In this document: piece after piece, positions 8,990 through 16,836 of the stretch
Position numbering within the stretch: the stretch's first letter is position 1
Layout of the letters: the number at the start of each line of letters is the position of its first letter
NCBI GenBank assembly: GCA_001593935.1
Contig: LUCE01000003.1
Location: 1 to 53,388 of the forward strand
Direction of reading: 5' to 3'
DNA: 53,388 nucleotides
Origin: Candidatus Bathyarchaeota archaeon B26-2
Lineage (GTDB): Archaea; Thermoproteota; Bathyarchaeia; Bathyarchaeales; B26-1
Notes under the pieces: model-generated
What the model saw: only the letters and a program-made list of their open reading frames with translations
Database searches by the model: none
Told to the model about the DNA's origin: nothing
Program-made: the position numbers and the translations under genes

Positions 8990-9232
8990 ATGGTTCATGG
9001 GTATGTTCTGATAACTGCGTCTCTAGGTAAGGCCCTTGAGGTTGCGGAGAAGGTTTCTAAGGTCAAGGGTGTAAAGAAGGCCTGCGCGGTCACCGGGAAG
9101 TTCGATGTGATCGCCCCGTTCGAGGTTGAGAACCTCTCTGAGGTTGCTGAGGTAGTCGTTAAAGGGATACACTGCATAGAGGGTGTATGCGGCACGCAGA
9201 CGTCGATATGCGTCCACTGCGAGGAACATTAA
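8990..9232 (+). CDS. Stand-alone Lrp/AsnC-type ligand-binding (RAM) domain protein
   Basis: About 80 residues, consisting only of the AsnC C-terminal ligand-binding fold: GYVLITASLGKALEVAEKV, then GVKKACAVTGKFDVIAPFEV and a final GVCGTQTSICV strand. There is no HTH domain, so it is a small-molecule sensing or accessory protein rather than a DNA binder. The ORF opens at 8957, but the ATG at 8990 is preceded by ggggagattt, a good ribosome binding site, and matches family N-termini. Several cysteines near the end are a minor oddity. Confidence 0.85.
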   Translation: MVHGYVLITASLGKALEVAEKVSKVKGVKKACAVTGKFDVIAPFEVENLSEVAEVVVKGIHCIEGVCGTQTSICVHCEEH

Positions 9233-9295
9233 CAACGGACCTAAGCAGTCCCACCTTCCCTTTATTTTTTTGGTAATAGCCAGAAGCAGTGTCAC

Positions 9296-9305
9296 CTTTA
9301 TATGA
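9296..9305 (+). promoter_or_regulatory. TATA box of the glycosyltransferase gene
   Basis: ctttatatga lies 31-40 bp upstream of ATG 9336, so transcription would begin almost at the start codon, giving a leaderless or near-leaderless mRNA. Confidence 0.55.
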
Positions 9306-9335
9306 TTCTGGAATCCACTATGAAGAACGGTAGTT

Positions 9336-10046
9336 ATGCCGAGGGAGAAGAGGGCCAAGATATCAGTGATCATACCGACATACAAGGAGGGCAGATACAT
9401 AGAGAACATACTCTCCCAGCTAGTACGCGTAAACAATCCCTTAGAGATTATAGTTGTCGACAGCGGGAGTAGGGATGGAACCGTCGAAACCGCTAGAAGG
9501 TTCACCGGGAACGTCTACCAGCTGAATGAACGCGGAATCTCTAAGGCTAGGAACTACGGAGCGCAGAGGGCTAGCGGAGAGATCCTCGTCTTCATGGATG
9601 CGGACGTCGAACCCCCAATAGACTTCGCGGATAAGGTTCTAGCGGCCTTCAGAGACAGGAGGGTTGTAGGAGCCACATGTAACATAATGCCTGCTGAGCC
9701 GAGGCCGTCTGAGAACGCCTTCTTCAAGTTCTACAACTTGCTATTGAGGCTCTTCACGGTCTTTAGGCCTCATTCCCGAGGGGAATTCCTAGCCGTTAGG
9801 CGTAAAGAGTTCATAAAGGTCGGAGGCTTCAACGAGGACCTGCCATGCCTCGAGGATCACGACTTGGCTTTGAGGCTCTCAAGGCTTGGAAGGTTCATCT
9901 TCATCAACGGTTTAACGGTCTATGAGACTATGAGGCGCATCCGGAGGCTGGGCCTCCTGAACGTCGTGAAGATGTGGACCATAAACTACCTCTTCTTCAT
10001 GCTGCGGGGGAGACCCGTGGCCGAGACTTGGCACGCCGTACGCTGA
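9336..10046 (+). CDS. Family 2 glycosyltransferase
   Basis: A 236-residue GT-A fold glycosyltransferase. Signatures are ISVIIPTYKEGRYIENIL, IIVVDSGSRDGT, the acceptor-side RNYGAQRASGEILVFMDADV containing the DxD metal site, and CLEDHDLALRLSRLG near the catalytic base. A weakly hydrophobic C-terminus (INYLFFML) may touch the membrane. It transfers a sugar from a nucleotide donor, most likely to a lipid, glycan or protein; the acceptor is unknown. The radical SAM gene follows after 77 bp. Confidence 0.9.
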   Translation: MPREKRAKISVIIPTYKEGRYIENILSQLVRVNNPLEIIVVDSGSRDGTVETARRFTGNVYQLNERGISKARNYGAQRASGEILVFMDADVEPPIDFADKVLAAFRDRRVVGATCNIMPAEPRPSENAFFKFYNLLLRLFTVFRPHSRGEFLAVRRKEFIKVGGFNEDLPCLEDHDLALRLSRLGRFIFINGLTVYETMRRIRRLGLLNVVKMWTINYLFFMLRGRPVAETWHAVR

Positions 10047-10123
10047 GCCGAGCTTTCCCTAAACCATAAAAGCCTTCTTGGAAAAATAAGATTTCCCAGA
10101 GAGAGAAGTTCAGAGGCAGACGC

Positions 10124-11185
10124 ATGATCCTATCCTCCTCCAAGGTGTGGAGTCTCTTCAAGCGTTCGTTGAAGTCTAAACGTACCTATCACGCTCAGTG
10201 GATGGTGACGAGGCGGTGCAACTACCGCTGCAGAGGATGCAGCGTCTGGACGGATCAGGACTCGTCCGAACTCTCCGCGGAAGAGATCAAGAGGGGGCTC
10301 GAAATCCTACGTGACCTAGGGGTGCTGGAGATCGTCTTCTCGGGGGGAAACCCCCTAGTGAGGGAGGACATCGGGGAGGTTCTCGAATACGCCTCTAGGC
10401 ACTTCGTAACCACGATATACGATAACGGCAGTATGGCCGTTGAGAGGATCGACGACCTTCGGAACGTCGACTTCGTCGCGATCTCGATAGACACCCTAGA
10501 TGAGAAGAAGAACGACTACCTGAAGGGCGTCAAAGGCTCATGGAGGAGGGCCATGGACGCCGTCTTCAAGCTGAAGGAGGAAGGAATCCACGTAGGTGTC
10601 TCGCCGACGATCTCACAGTTCAATATACACGAGATAATAGACTTCACGAGGTACTTCATCGAGAGGGAGGTTCCTGTCTGGTACTGCCTCTACTGGTACG
10701 ACTACCCCTTCAAAGACGGAATGTTCTCTATCGGAAAGAAGGTCGACGAGTACATGATCACCGATAGGAAAGCCTTGGCCGACGTTTGCTCAACCTTGAA
10801 GAGGATGAAACGCGAGAACGGTTTTATATATATAACCGACAAGACCTTGGATGCGGTTAGGCACCTAGCCTTGACGGGCGAGAGAACGTGGAAGTGCAAG
10901 GCTCTCCGGAACTTTTTGGTTGTGGATCACAGAGGTAGGGTTGCCGGATGCCACAGCAGGGAGCCTGTAGCCTCCATATTCGATCTGCCGGAAGTCTGGG
11001 ACAGCCCGAGGTTCGATGAGCTCAGACGCCGATACAGCGAGTGCACCAACTGTGCTTACCTATGTTACATCTTCTACTCCGTCCACGTCGGATTCTCCGG
11101 TATAATAGAAATCTTGCGAGACCAGTGGAAGAACGCTAATCTCTTGATTAGGGAGGCGAACCCGCCGGCAGCCATGAGCCGATGA
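10124..11185 (+). CDS. Radical SAM enzyme with C-terminal cysteine cluster
   Basis: A 353-residue radical SAM protein. The 4Fe-4S motif CNYRCRGC (Cys32, 36, 39) binds S-adenosylmethionine, and the GGE-like motif is FSGGNPLV. Further cysteines near the end (WKCKAL, AGCHSRE, SECTNCAYLCY) suggest an auxiliary SPASM/Twitch-type cluster, as in peptide- or sugar-modifying enzymes. The last 30 residues are amphipathic. It is located just after the glycosyltransferase. The substrate is not identifiable; no small precursor peptide was seen nearby. Confidence 0.88.
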   Translation: MILSSSKVWSLFKRSLKSKRTYHAQWMVTRRCNYRCRGCSVWTDQDSSELSAEEIKRGLEILRDLGVLEIVFSGGNPLVREDIGEVLEYASRHFVTTIYDNGSMAVERIDDLRNVDFVAISIDTLDEKKNDYLKGVKGSWRRAMDAVFKLKEEGIHVGVSPTISQFNIHEIIDFTRYFIEREVPVWYCLYWYDYPFKDGMFSIGKKVDEYMITDRKALADVCSTLKRMKRENGFIYITDKTLDAVRHLALTGERTWKCKALRNFLVVDHRGRVAGCHSREPVASIFDLPEVWDSPRFDELRRRYSECTNCAYLCYIFYSVHVGFSGIIEILRDQWKNANLLIREANPPAAMSR

Positions 11186-11280
11186 GTCCTTTATACCTCC
11201 GTTGAGACGCTGGCCCGAGTAACCTATTTAACTCATCCGCAACTTATCCTTCTGTGTTGCATCTCTAGGGGGATGGTGGG

Positions 11281-11763
11281 TTGGAGATCAAGGTTGTTAA
11301 GATAGATATGCCGGAGGACAGCAACCTCATACTTGGAACTGCGCATTTCATAAAGACCGTTGAGGACCTCTATGAGGCGATGGTGAACTCGGTTCCGGGG
11401 ATAAAGTTTGGGCTGGCGTTCTGCGAGAGCAGTGGTGAACGCCTCGTCCGCACCGAAGGGACCGATGAGGAGCTCAAGAGAGCCGCGGCTGAGAACATGC
11501 TACGCTTAGGTTGCGGCCACTCCTTCATAATCTTTATGCGTGGAGCCTACCCGATAAACGTGCTCAACGCGATAAAGAGGGTTCCAGAAGTCTGCACGAT
11601 CTATGCTGCTACAGCTAACCCCTTGGAGGTTATAGTCGCAGAGACTGAGCAGGGAAAGGGTATACTCGGAGTCATAGACGGTATGAAACCGAAGGGAGTA
11701 GAAGACGAGGAAGGCGTAAAGTGGCGTAAAGAGTTCCTAAGAAAGATCGGATATAAACGTTGA
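11281..11763 (+). CDS. Adenosine-specific kinase
   Basis: A 160-residue protein matching the archaeal/thermophile adenosine-specific kinase family (formerly DUF355). Characteristic parts are [32 protein letters not shown], the [11 protein letters not shown] segment and [17 protein letters not shown]. These small proteins bind adenosine nucleotides, and activity has been assigned as adenosine phosphorylation. The start is TTG with gggggatggtggg upstream. Single gene. Confidence 0.88.
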   Translation: MEIKVVKIDMPEDSNLILGTAHFIKTVEDLYEAMVNSVPGIKFGLAFCESSGERLVRTEGTDEELKRAAAENMLRLGCGHSFIIFMRGAYPINVLNAIKRVPEVCTIYAATANPLEVIVAETEQGKGILGVIDGMKPKGVEDEEGVKWRKEFLRKIGYKR

Positions 11764-11927
11764 CGAAATGAAGCCTTTACGTAAGAAACGCCTCTAAACT
11801 CGGCTCATAGATAGAATCGTCAAGGAAAATCCCTTAGTCTATATGCTGATGTGGCCAAATAAAAATAGAAATTGAAGAAAAAACTTCCATAATTTTTAAA
11901 TTGGCTAAATATGATGTTTTGATAAAG

Positions 11928-11949
11928 AGAACACCTGCCATGATGTTCT
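11928..11949. repeat. Short inverted repeat upstream of the secreted protein gene
   Basis: AGAACA-10nt-TGTTCT lies between an AT-rich promoter-like stretch (tttttaaatt, about 11893-11902) and the ribosome binding site ggaggtg of the next gene. It could be an operator or an mRNA hairpin; nothing more can be said. Confidence 0.3.
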
Positions 11950-11974
11950 TATAAAACTAAATGGAGGTGAAAAG

Positions 11975-12514
11975 ATGAGAAAGAGAACACTCTCTTTGTT
12001 AACGGTTGTGTTGCTGCTCACGCTCTCTCTTGGAACGGTTTTTCTATACGTGTCTGCTGCAAGGCCCTCAAAACGCTCTGGAAGACCTCGGTTCAAGATA
12101 TGGATTACCCGACGAGTAGTTCCGATCGGTGAATCTTTCGATACTTGGCTCTTCGTAACGAACCCTTCTAGGGATATGGAGACTCAGTCAGCTGAACAAT
12201 GGGAAAGAATGCCAGTACACGTAGTTGAGGTTCTCAGCCTAAAGGTATTTATAGTAAGTATGTCGAATGGTGAGACCCAATCTTACGTGTTCCCTCTAGA
12301 AGACCCGAAGGACTGGCAGAAGATCTCGGGTAGATGGAACCCATTTGTGTATCCGGGTGAGCGGTCTCTCGTGTTCTTCGTCGGCTGGTTGCTTAGTGAA
12401 GAGGAAGATTACTGGACGGCAGGCCCTTACGAGTTCATCTATATACTCCAAGTCTCGTTTGAAGGGGAAACCTTTGAACTGGTCAAGACCTTCATGATAA
12501 TGGTGACCGACTGA
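11975..12514 (+). CDS. Secreted or membrane-anchored protein of unknown function
   Basis: A 179-residue protein with a clear N-terminal signal (MRKRTLSLLTVVLLLTLSLG followed by a small-residue region ending VSAA). The mature part looks beta-rich, with VPIGESFDTWLFVTNPS and EGETFELVKTFMIMV, resembling an extracellular immunoglobulin-like or transport-associated domain, but no named family is recognised. A strong ribosome binding site (ggaggtgaaaag) fixes the ATG. Single gene, convergent with the ThiF gene. Confidence 0.7.
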   Translation: MRKRTLSLLTVVLLLTLSLGTVFLYVSAARPSKRSGRPRFKIWITRRVVPIGESFDTWLFVTNPSRDMETQSAEQWERMPVHVVEVLSLKVFIVSMSNGETQSYVFPLEDPKDWQKISGRWNPFVYPGERSLVFFVGWLLSEEEDYWTAGPYEFIYILQVSFEGETFELVKTFMIMVTD

Positions 12515-12618
12515 CAACCGAGAACATTTCAAAGTCTTTCTCTCAGTTTCGTTGCTCAGTACGCTGATTATGAAGAAGACGAGCGCCCTAGATGATATGC
12601 TTTCTCAATGGATAAGGG

Positions 12619-13356
12619 TTATAAATCTCCGCAGACTGGACAATCAGCCGTTCTTTTTATCTTTACATCCTCAACTGTCATCTCTTCTCCTTCTATAAAC
12701 AAGATTCTTCCAACGAGCGGTGTGCCTATCCCCGTTATGAGTTTAACCGTCTCCATGACTTGAAGTGAGGCGAGGAAGGCCGGCGTCGCACCTAACACCG
12801 GAACGTTCTCTACTTCAGGAGGGGCCTCTGGAAAGATACACCTCAAGCATGGCCCTTCAATTGGTACTATCGTCGTTATCTGTCCGCACATCCCTGAGGC
12901 TCCGGCGTGAACAAAGGGGACGCTCTCCCTCACGCAATACTCGTTTATTATGAACCTCGTTCCCCAATTGTCCAGCCCGTCCACAACCACGTCGGCTTCC
13001 CCCACGATCTCTTTTACGTTCCCCTCGGTGACTTCGCTGACGACAGCTTCAACCTCGATCTCAGGGTTGAACGCCTCGAGCTTCTCCTTTGCAACCTCAG
13101 CCTTGAACCGTCCAAGATCGTCGTGCCAGCAGAGAATCTGGCGGTTCATGTTGTTCAGCTCAAACCTTTCCTTGTCTACAAGGATTATCCTCCCAACTCC
13201 TGCGGCGGCAAGGTAGAGTGATGAGAGGCACCCCAGCCCGCCGATGCCAACCACAACAACCTCCGCACCCTTCAGCCTTCTCTGACCCTCCACCCCCCAA
13301 CCGGCGATCGGAATCTGCCTGCTATACCGCTCCAACTCCAAAGGTGACAGACTCAT
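12619..13356 (-). CDS. ThiF/MoeB/UbaA-family E1-like adenylyltransferase
   Basis: A 245-residue E1-like enzyme that adenylates the C-terminus of ubiquitin-like sulfur carriers. It shows the nucleotide-binding VVVGIGGLGCLSSLYLAAAG, the acidic DKERFELNNMNRQIL with conserved Asn-Arg, the ATP-contacting Lys region GRFKAEVAKEKL, VVDGLDNWGTRF, and two zinc-binding CxxC pairs (GPCLRCIFPE and ADCPVCGDL). Such enzymes support molybdopterin, thiamine, archaeal SAMP conjugation or tRNA thiolation. A TtuA-like tRNA thiolase elsewhere in the window may be a client, which is inference. Confidence 0.9.
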   Translation of the reverse strand: MSLSPLELERYSRQIPIAGWGVEGQRRLKGAEVVVVGIGGLGCLSSLYLAAAGVGRIILVDKERFELNNMNRQILCWHDDLGRFKAEVAKEKLEAFNPEIEVEAVVSEVTEGNVKEIVGEADVVVDGLDNWGTRFIINEYCVRESVPFVHAGASGMCGQITTIVPIEGPCLRCIFPEAPPEVENVPVLGATPAFLASLQVMETVKLITGIGTPLVGRILFIEGEEMTVEDVKIKRTADCPVCGDL

Positions 13357-13414
13357 ATGAGATCACCAGACTCGCCGACATGTAATTATCTTTCAAGAGA
13401 CCGATTTTTATGGT

Positions 13415-14830
13415 TTGGCGCTCAAAAACGTTAAATTACGAAAGAATAATCTTCCACCAAGTAAAAGATGGTGGAAAAGAGTGAGCAGAGAGAAGATAAA
13501 TCTCCTCATTATAGGAGTCGACAGTTTACGGGCAGACCACATGAGCTGTTACGGTTATCATAGAACCACAACCCCCCATATAGACAAGATCGCTGAAAGA
13601 GGCGTCCTATTCGAAGATGCGTACAGCCCTTACATCCCGACGACTCCGGGATATACGACGATGTTGAGCGGCATGGATGTGATGAGTCACCAAGTTGTGA
13701 GCCTAAGGCCGAAGGGTCCTCTTGACCCTGAGATTCGTCTTCTCCCTGAGGTTCTCCGTGAGAGGGGATACGTTTCCGCCTTAGTTGGGTTCGATGGAAA
13801 GTTTTACAGGGGTTTCGACAGGTATGAGACGTATCCCTCTTGGAGCATAGGGGAAGACAACTACATGCACAAGGCTGAGGCTATGAACGAGAAGGCTATT
13901 CCGCTACTAGAGTCGATGGCGGACAAGCCTTTCTTCCTCTTTCTCCGCCACATGGATCCCCACTCTCCGTATCTTCCTCCACCACCCTTTGAACGCATGT
14001 TCTACAGCGGCGACGAAAGAGACACATCAAAGAAGAGTATGGAGCCAGTGTTCTCTTTCAAGCCCTTCGCGGAGTACTTCAAATCTTGGATGCCCGAGGG
14101 GATAACCGACGCCGAGTACATCATCGCCCAGTACGACGCGGCGTTGGCTTACATGGATGTCTGTATCCAACGCATCTTTACGCGCCTAGAGGAACTCGAC
14201 CTTATGGATAGGATGTTGATAGTTATAACGTCGGATCATGGTGAGAGCCTGCTGGAACACGAATGCTACTTCGACCATCACGGACTCTATGAGCCCACAA
14301 TTCACGTCCCGCTGATACTGGTTTATCCAGAGAGGCTGCCCCAAGGCAAGCGGGTTAAGGGTTACGTCCTCCAGCAAGACTTGGCGCCTACTGTACTAGA
14401 GCTCTTGGGATACGGCGAGGTTGCGAAGGAGTTCAAGATGGATGGGAAGAGCCTTCTGCCCTTGATAAATGGAGAGAGACCTACAAACTATACGGAGTTC
14501 TACCTGACGGAGTGCACATGGATGCGTAAGCGCGGCTGGAGGACACCTGAATGGAAGCTCATATGCGCCCTCGAACCGGACTTCCATAACAAGCCTCCTA
14601 TCGAACTCTACAATCTCACTGAAGACCCAGATGAAAACGTTAATCTCGCCGAGGAGGAACCTAAAGTCGTTGAGGTTCTCAAAGAGAGGATGGAGAGATG
14701 GGTCGAGAAACGTATGTCTGAGACTGGGAAACCCGACCCTATCCTACAGTATCACCTAGGGCTCGACCTAAAGATCGGCTCGATAAAGAGGGCCCGTGAC
14801 CTACAGGCTGTCGACGAAGAAAAGAGATAG
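13415..14830 (+). CDS. Alkaline-phosphatase-superfamily hydrolase (sulfatase-like fold, Thr at nucleophile position)
   Basis: A 471-residue protein annotated by fold as sulfatase: INLLIIGVDSLRADHMSCYG with metal-binding Asp36, the later VITSDHGESLLEH and FDHHGLYEPTIHVPLIL with Asp/His ligands. The usual sulfatase site C/S-x-P-x-R is replaced by TTPGY (about residues 76-80) before TTMLSG. A formylglycine cannot form here; Thr76 is placed like the nucleophile of nucleotide pyrophosphatases/phosphodiesterases. So phosphodiester or phosphonate hydrolysis is more likely than sulfate ester hydrolysis. Start TTG at 13415. It leads the sugar island and lies 16 bp ahead of the next gene. Confidence 0.82.
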   Translation: MALKNVKLRKNNLPPSKRWWKRVSREKINLLIIGVDSLRADHMSCYGYHRTTTPHIDKIAERGVLFEDAYSPYIPTTPGYTTMLSGMDVMSHQVVSLRPKGPLDPEIRLLPEVLRERGYVSALVGFDGKFYRGFDRYETYPSWSIGEDNYMHKAEAMNEKAIPLLESMADKPFFLFLRHMDPHSPYLPPPPFERMFYSGDERDTSKKSMEPVFSFKPFAEYFKSWMPEGITDAEYIIAQYDAALAYMDVCIQRIFTRLEELDLMDRMLIVITSDHGESLLEHECYFDHHGLYEPTIHVPLILVYPERLPQGKRVKGYVLQQDLAPTVLELLGYGEVAKEFKMDGKSLLPLINGERPTNYTEFYLTECTWMRKRGWRTPEWKLICALEPDFHNKPPIELYNLTEDPDENVNLAEEEPKVVEVLKERMERWVEKRMSETGKPDPILQYHLGLDLKIGSIKRARDLQAVDEEKR

Positions 14831-14846
14831 AACGAAAGGATGTGAG

Positions 14847-15665
14847 ATGATGAAGTTGGGATGTAACACTGTGCTCTTCAACCGTCTCGACCTCGACGGA
14901 GCCTTACAACATATAGCTTGGACGGGTTATGACGGGGCTGAGCTGGCCTGCCTCCAATCCATGGCGCAACACATAGAGCTAGAACGTGATCAATCCTATT
15001 ATGACAAGGTTAAGAATAAAGCCGAGAAGTACGGGTTGAAACTGTTCGCTATAGAGGCCGCTACCAATATACTCAAAGAGGAGAGAAGAAGGTGGCTACT
15101 TAAAGTGTTCGACGCGGCTAAGAGAACCGGTATACCCGTTGTAGCGATAGGTTCAGGAGGGAGACTCGGCGACCGCGAAGTGACTAGAAAGGTCTTAAGG
15201 TGTATCCAAGAGTTGGGCGAATATGCGGAGAGCTGGGGTATAACGTTGGCTGTTAAACCTCATGTTGGAGCCTCAATCTATAACGTTGAGACCGTGCTTA
15301 TGATGCTCGAGAAGGTTGACTCTCCCGCGGTTGGGGTGAACTTCGACCCAAGTCACCTTTACAGGTCTGGGGACGACCCAGCTGAAGCCGCCTTGAGGAT
15401 AGGCGGCGACAGGATAGTTCACAGCCACTTCCGGGACTGTCCACACCGCAAAGGGTCGCCCGGTCTTCCTGAACAACAGGTGCCAGGAAGAGGTGAGATT
15501 GATATCCCTAGAACTTTGAGGGCTCTTAGAGACGCGGGTTACGGCGGGGGCCTAGACCTTGAAGTGATAGGTGCTTTCGATTACCCGACTTCTAGACAGA
15601 TGGGCATCGCTGCGGAGGCAAGGGGATACCTCCACAGGTGCTTGCAGGAGCTGGAGTTGAGATAA
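14847..15665 (+). CDS. Sugar phosphate isomerase/epimerase (xylose isomerase-like TIM barrel)
   Basis: About 272 residues from ATG 14847 (MMKLGCNTVLFN), which has ggatgtgag just upstream; the ORF track start 51 bases earlier would overlap the preceding gene. The TIM-barrel family signs are YDGAELACL, LKLFAIEAA, GITLAVKPHVG, VGVNFDPSHLYRSGDDP, the metal-site IVHSHFRDC and GGGLDLEVIG. These enzymes isomerise or epimerise free or phosphorylated sugars. Placed between the hydrolase and a Gfo/Idh/MocA dehydrogenase, it probably belongs to one catabolic route. Substrate unknown. Confidence 0.88.
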   Translation: MMKLGCNTVLFNRLDLDGALQHIAWTGYDGAELACLQSMAQHIELERDQSYYDKVKNKAEKYGLKLFAIEAATNILKEERRRWLLKVFDAAKRTGIPVVAIGSGGRLGDREVTRKVLRCIQELGEYAESWGITLAVKPHVGASIYNVETVLMMLEKVDSPAVGVNFDPSHLYRSGDDPAEAALRIGGDRIVHSHFRDCPHRKGSPGLPEQQVPGRGEIDIPRTLRALRDAGYGGGLDLEVIGAFDYPTSRQMGIAAEARGYLHRCLQELELR

Positions 15666-15700
15666 GGGTGAAAGCGGTCATGGAGGGATAGGAGACGGTT

Positions 15701-16810
15701 CTGAAGGTTGGTGTTGTCGGTACGCCTTATCCCCGCGGGATAGGAATGATTCACGCAGAGTGTTACGTAAAGGACCCTCTAGCTGAGCTCGTTGCTGTAT
15801 GCGATATTGTGAAGGAGAGGGCTGATAACGCAGCTGAGAAGTTCGGTGTTAAAGCCTACTACAGCGTACAGGATATGCTCGAGAGGGAACCCGACCTGGA
15901 TGTTGTGGATGTATGCACCGGTGGACATGAGAACGGAAGCCTACATTACGAACCAACTATGCTGGCTTTAGAGTACGGCAAGCATGTTCTCGTCGAGAAG
16001 CCGATCTCCAACGACATCAAAGAAGCCAGAGAGATGGTTGCCGAGGCTAGACGGAGGAACCTCTACCTCGGATGCAACCTAAACCATTATTTTACGCCCC
16101 CCGCTGAGAGAGCGAAAAAATATATCGAGGACGGAGAGATCGGGGAGCTCATATACTGCTTGCATAAGATGGGCTTCCCTGGAGGAGAGCGGACCTATTC
16201 TGGGCCTTCTCCCTCGCCCAGAATCAAAGGGTATCCGTACTTTCACGTGAAGGCCTTTCTGTCGCATCCCTTCAGTGTTATGCGGTATTTCTGTGGAGAC
16301 GTAACGCACGTCCAAGCATTTTTAGGTCGGCCGAGTTACCGGAAGAAGGCTGGAGACGTTATGCTCTCCATAAACAGTATACATGTACGGTTCGTTAACG
16401 ATTGTGTCGGTTACCTCCTCAGCACAAGGGGAGATACAACTTTCGGTTTAGGAGGATGGTGGAGCATAGAGGTCGGAGGAACCCTAGGAACGTTCTGCAT
16501 CGAGAACTGCGTCGAGAAGGTGACCTACTGGCCGGCGCCGAGACCCGCGGACGCAGCGCATCCCGAAAGACTTAGATTGGGAGCCTCCCCGGAACCTATC
16601 GTAACTCATTCAGGCATAACGGACTTCGGAGAGACCTTCCCAAGGAGAATCCACGCCTTTCTGGAAGATGTCACCAATAATGTTCCGAGAGAACAGTTGA
16701 GAGCATCGGGGAGAGACGCCCTCGCAGCCCTAGAATACACTTGGGCATCTATGGAGTCCTACGAGCTAGGAGGAGCCCTAGTGAGGCCGCATCCGCTGCC
16801 TCCCCCATAG
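15701..16810 (+). CDS. Gfo/Idh/MocA-family oxidoreductase, probable CTG start
   Basis: About 369 residues. The ORF track begins at an internal ATG (15746), but the Rossmann strand KVGVVGTPYPRGIGMI lies upstream in the same frame. An in-frame TAG at 15686-15688 limits extension, leaving CTG 15701 as the only fitting start; ggataggag is 6 bases before it. The dehydrogenase signature is VLVEKPISND, and FHVKAFLSHPFSVMRYF is in the substrate domain. The nucleotide-binding loop (GTPYPRG) is not the classic GxGxxG. Second dehydrogenase of the sugar island. Convergent with the DUF3604 gene. Confidence 0.85.
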   Translation: MKVGVVGTPYPRGIGMIHAECYVKDPLAELVAVCDIVKERADNAAEKFGVKAYYSVQDMLEREPDLDVVDVCTGGHENGSLHYEPTMLALEYGKHVLVEKPISNDIKEAREMVAEARRRNLYLGCNLNHYFTPPAERAKKYIEDGEIGELIYCLHKMGFPGGERTYSGPSPSPRIKGYPYFHVKAFLSHPFSVMRYFCGDVTHVQAFLGRPSYRKKAGDVMLSINSIHVRFVNDCVGYLLSTRGDTTFGLGGWWSIEVGGTLGTFCIENCVEKVTYWPAPRPADAAHPERLRLGASPEPIVTHSGITDFGETFPRRIHAFLEDVTNNVPREQLRASGRDALAALEYTWASMESYELGGALVRPHPLPPP

Positions 16811-16836
16811 CCAGAACCTCTAAACCTACACTTGAT

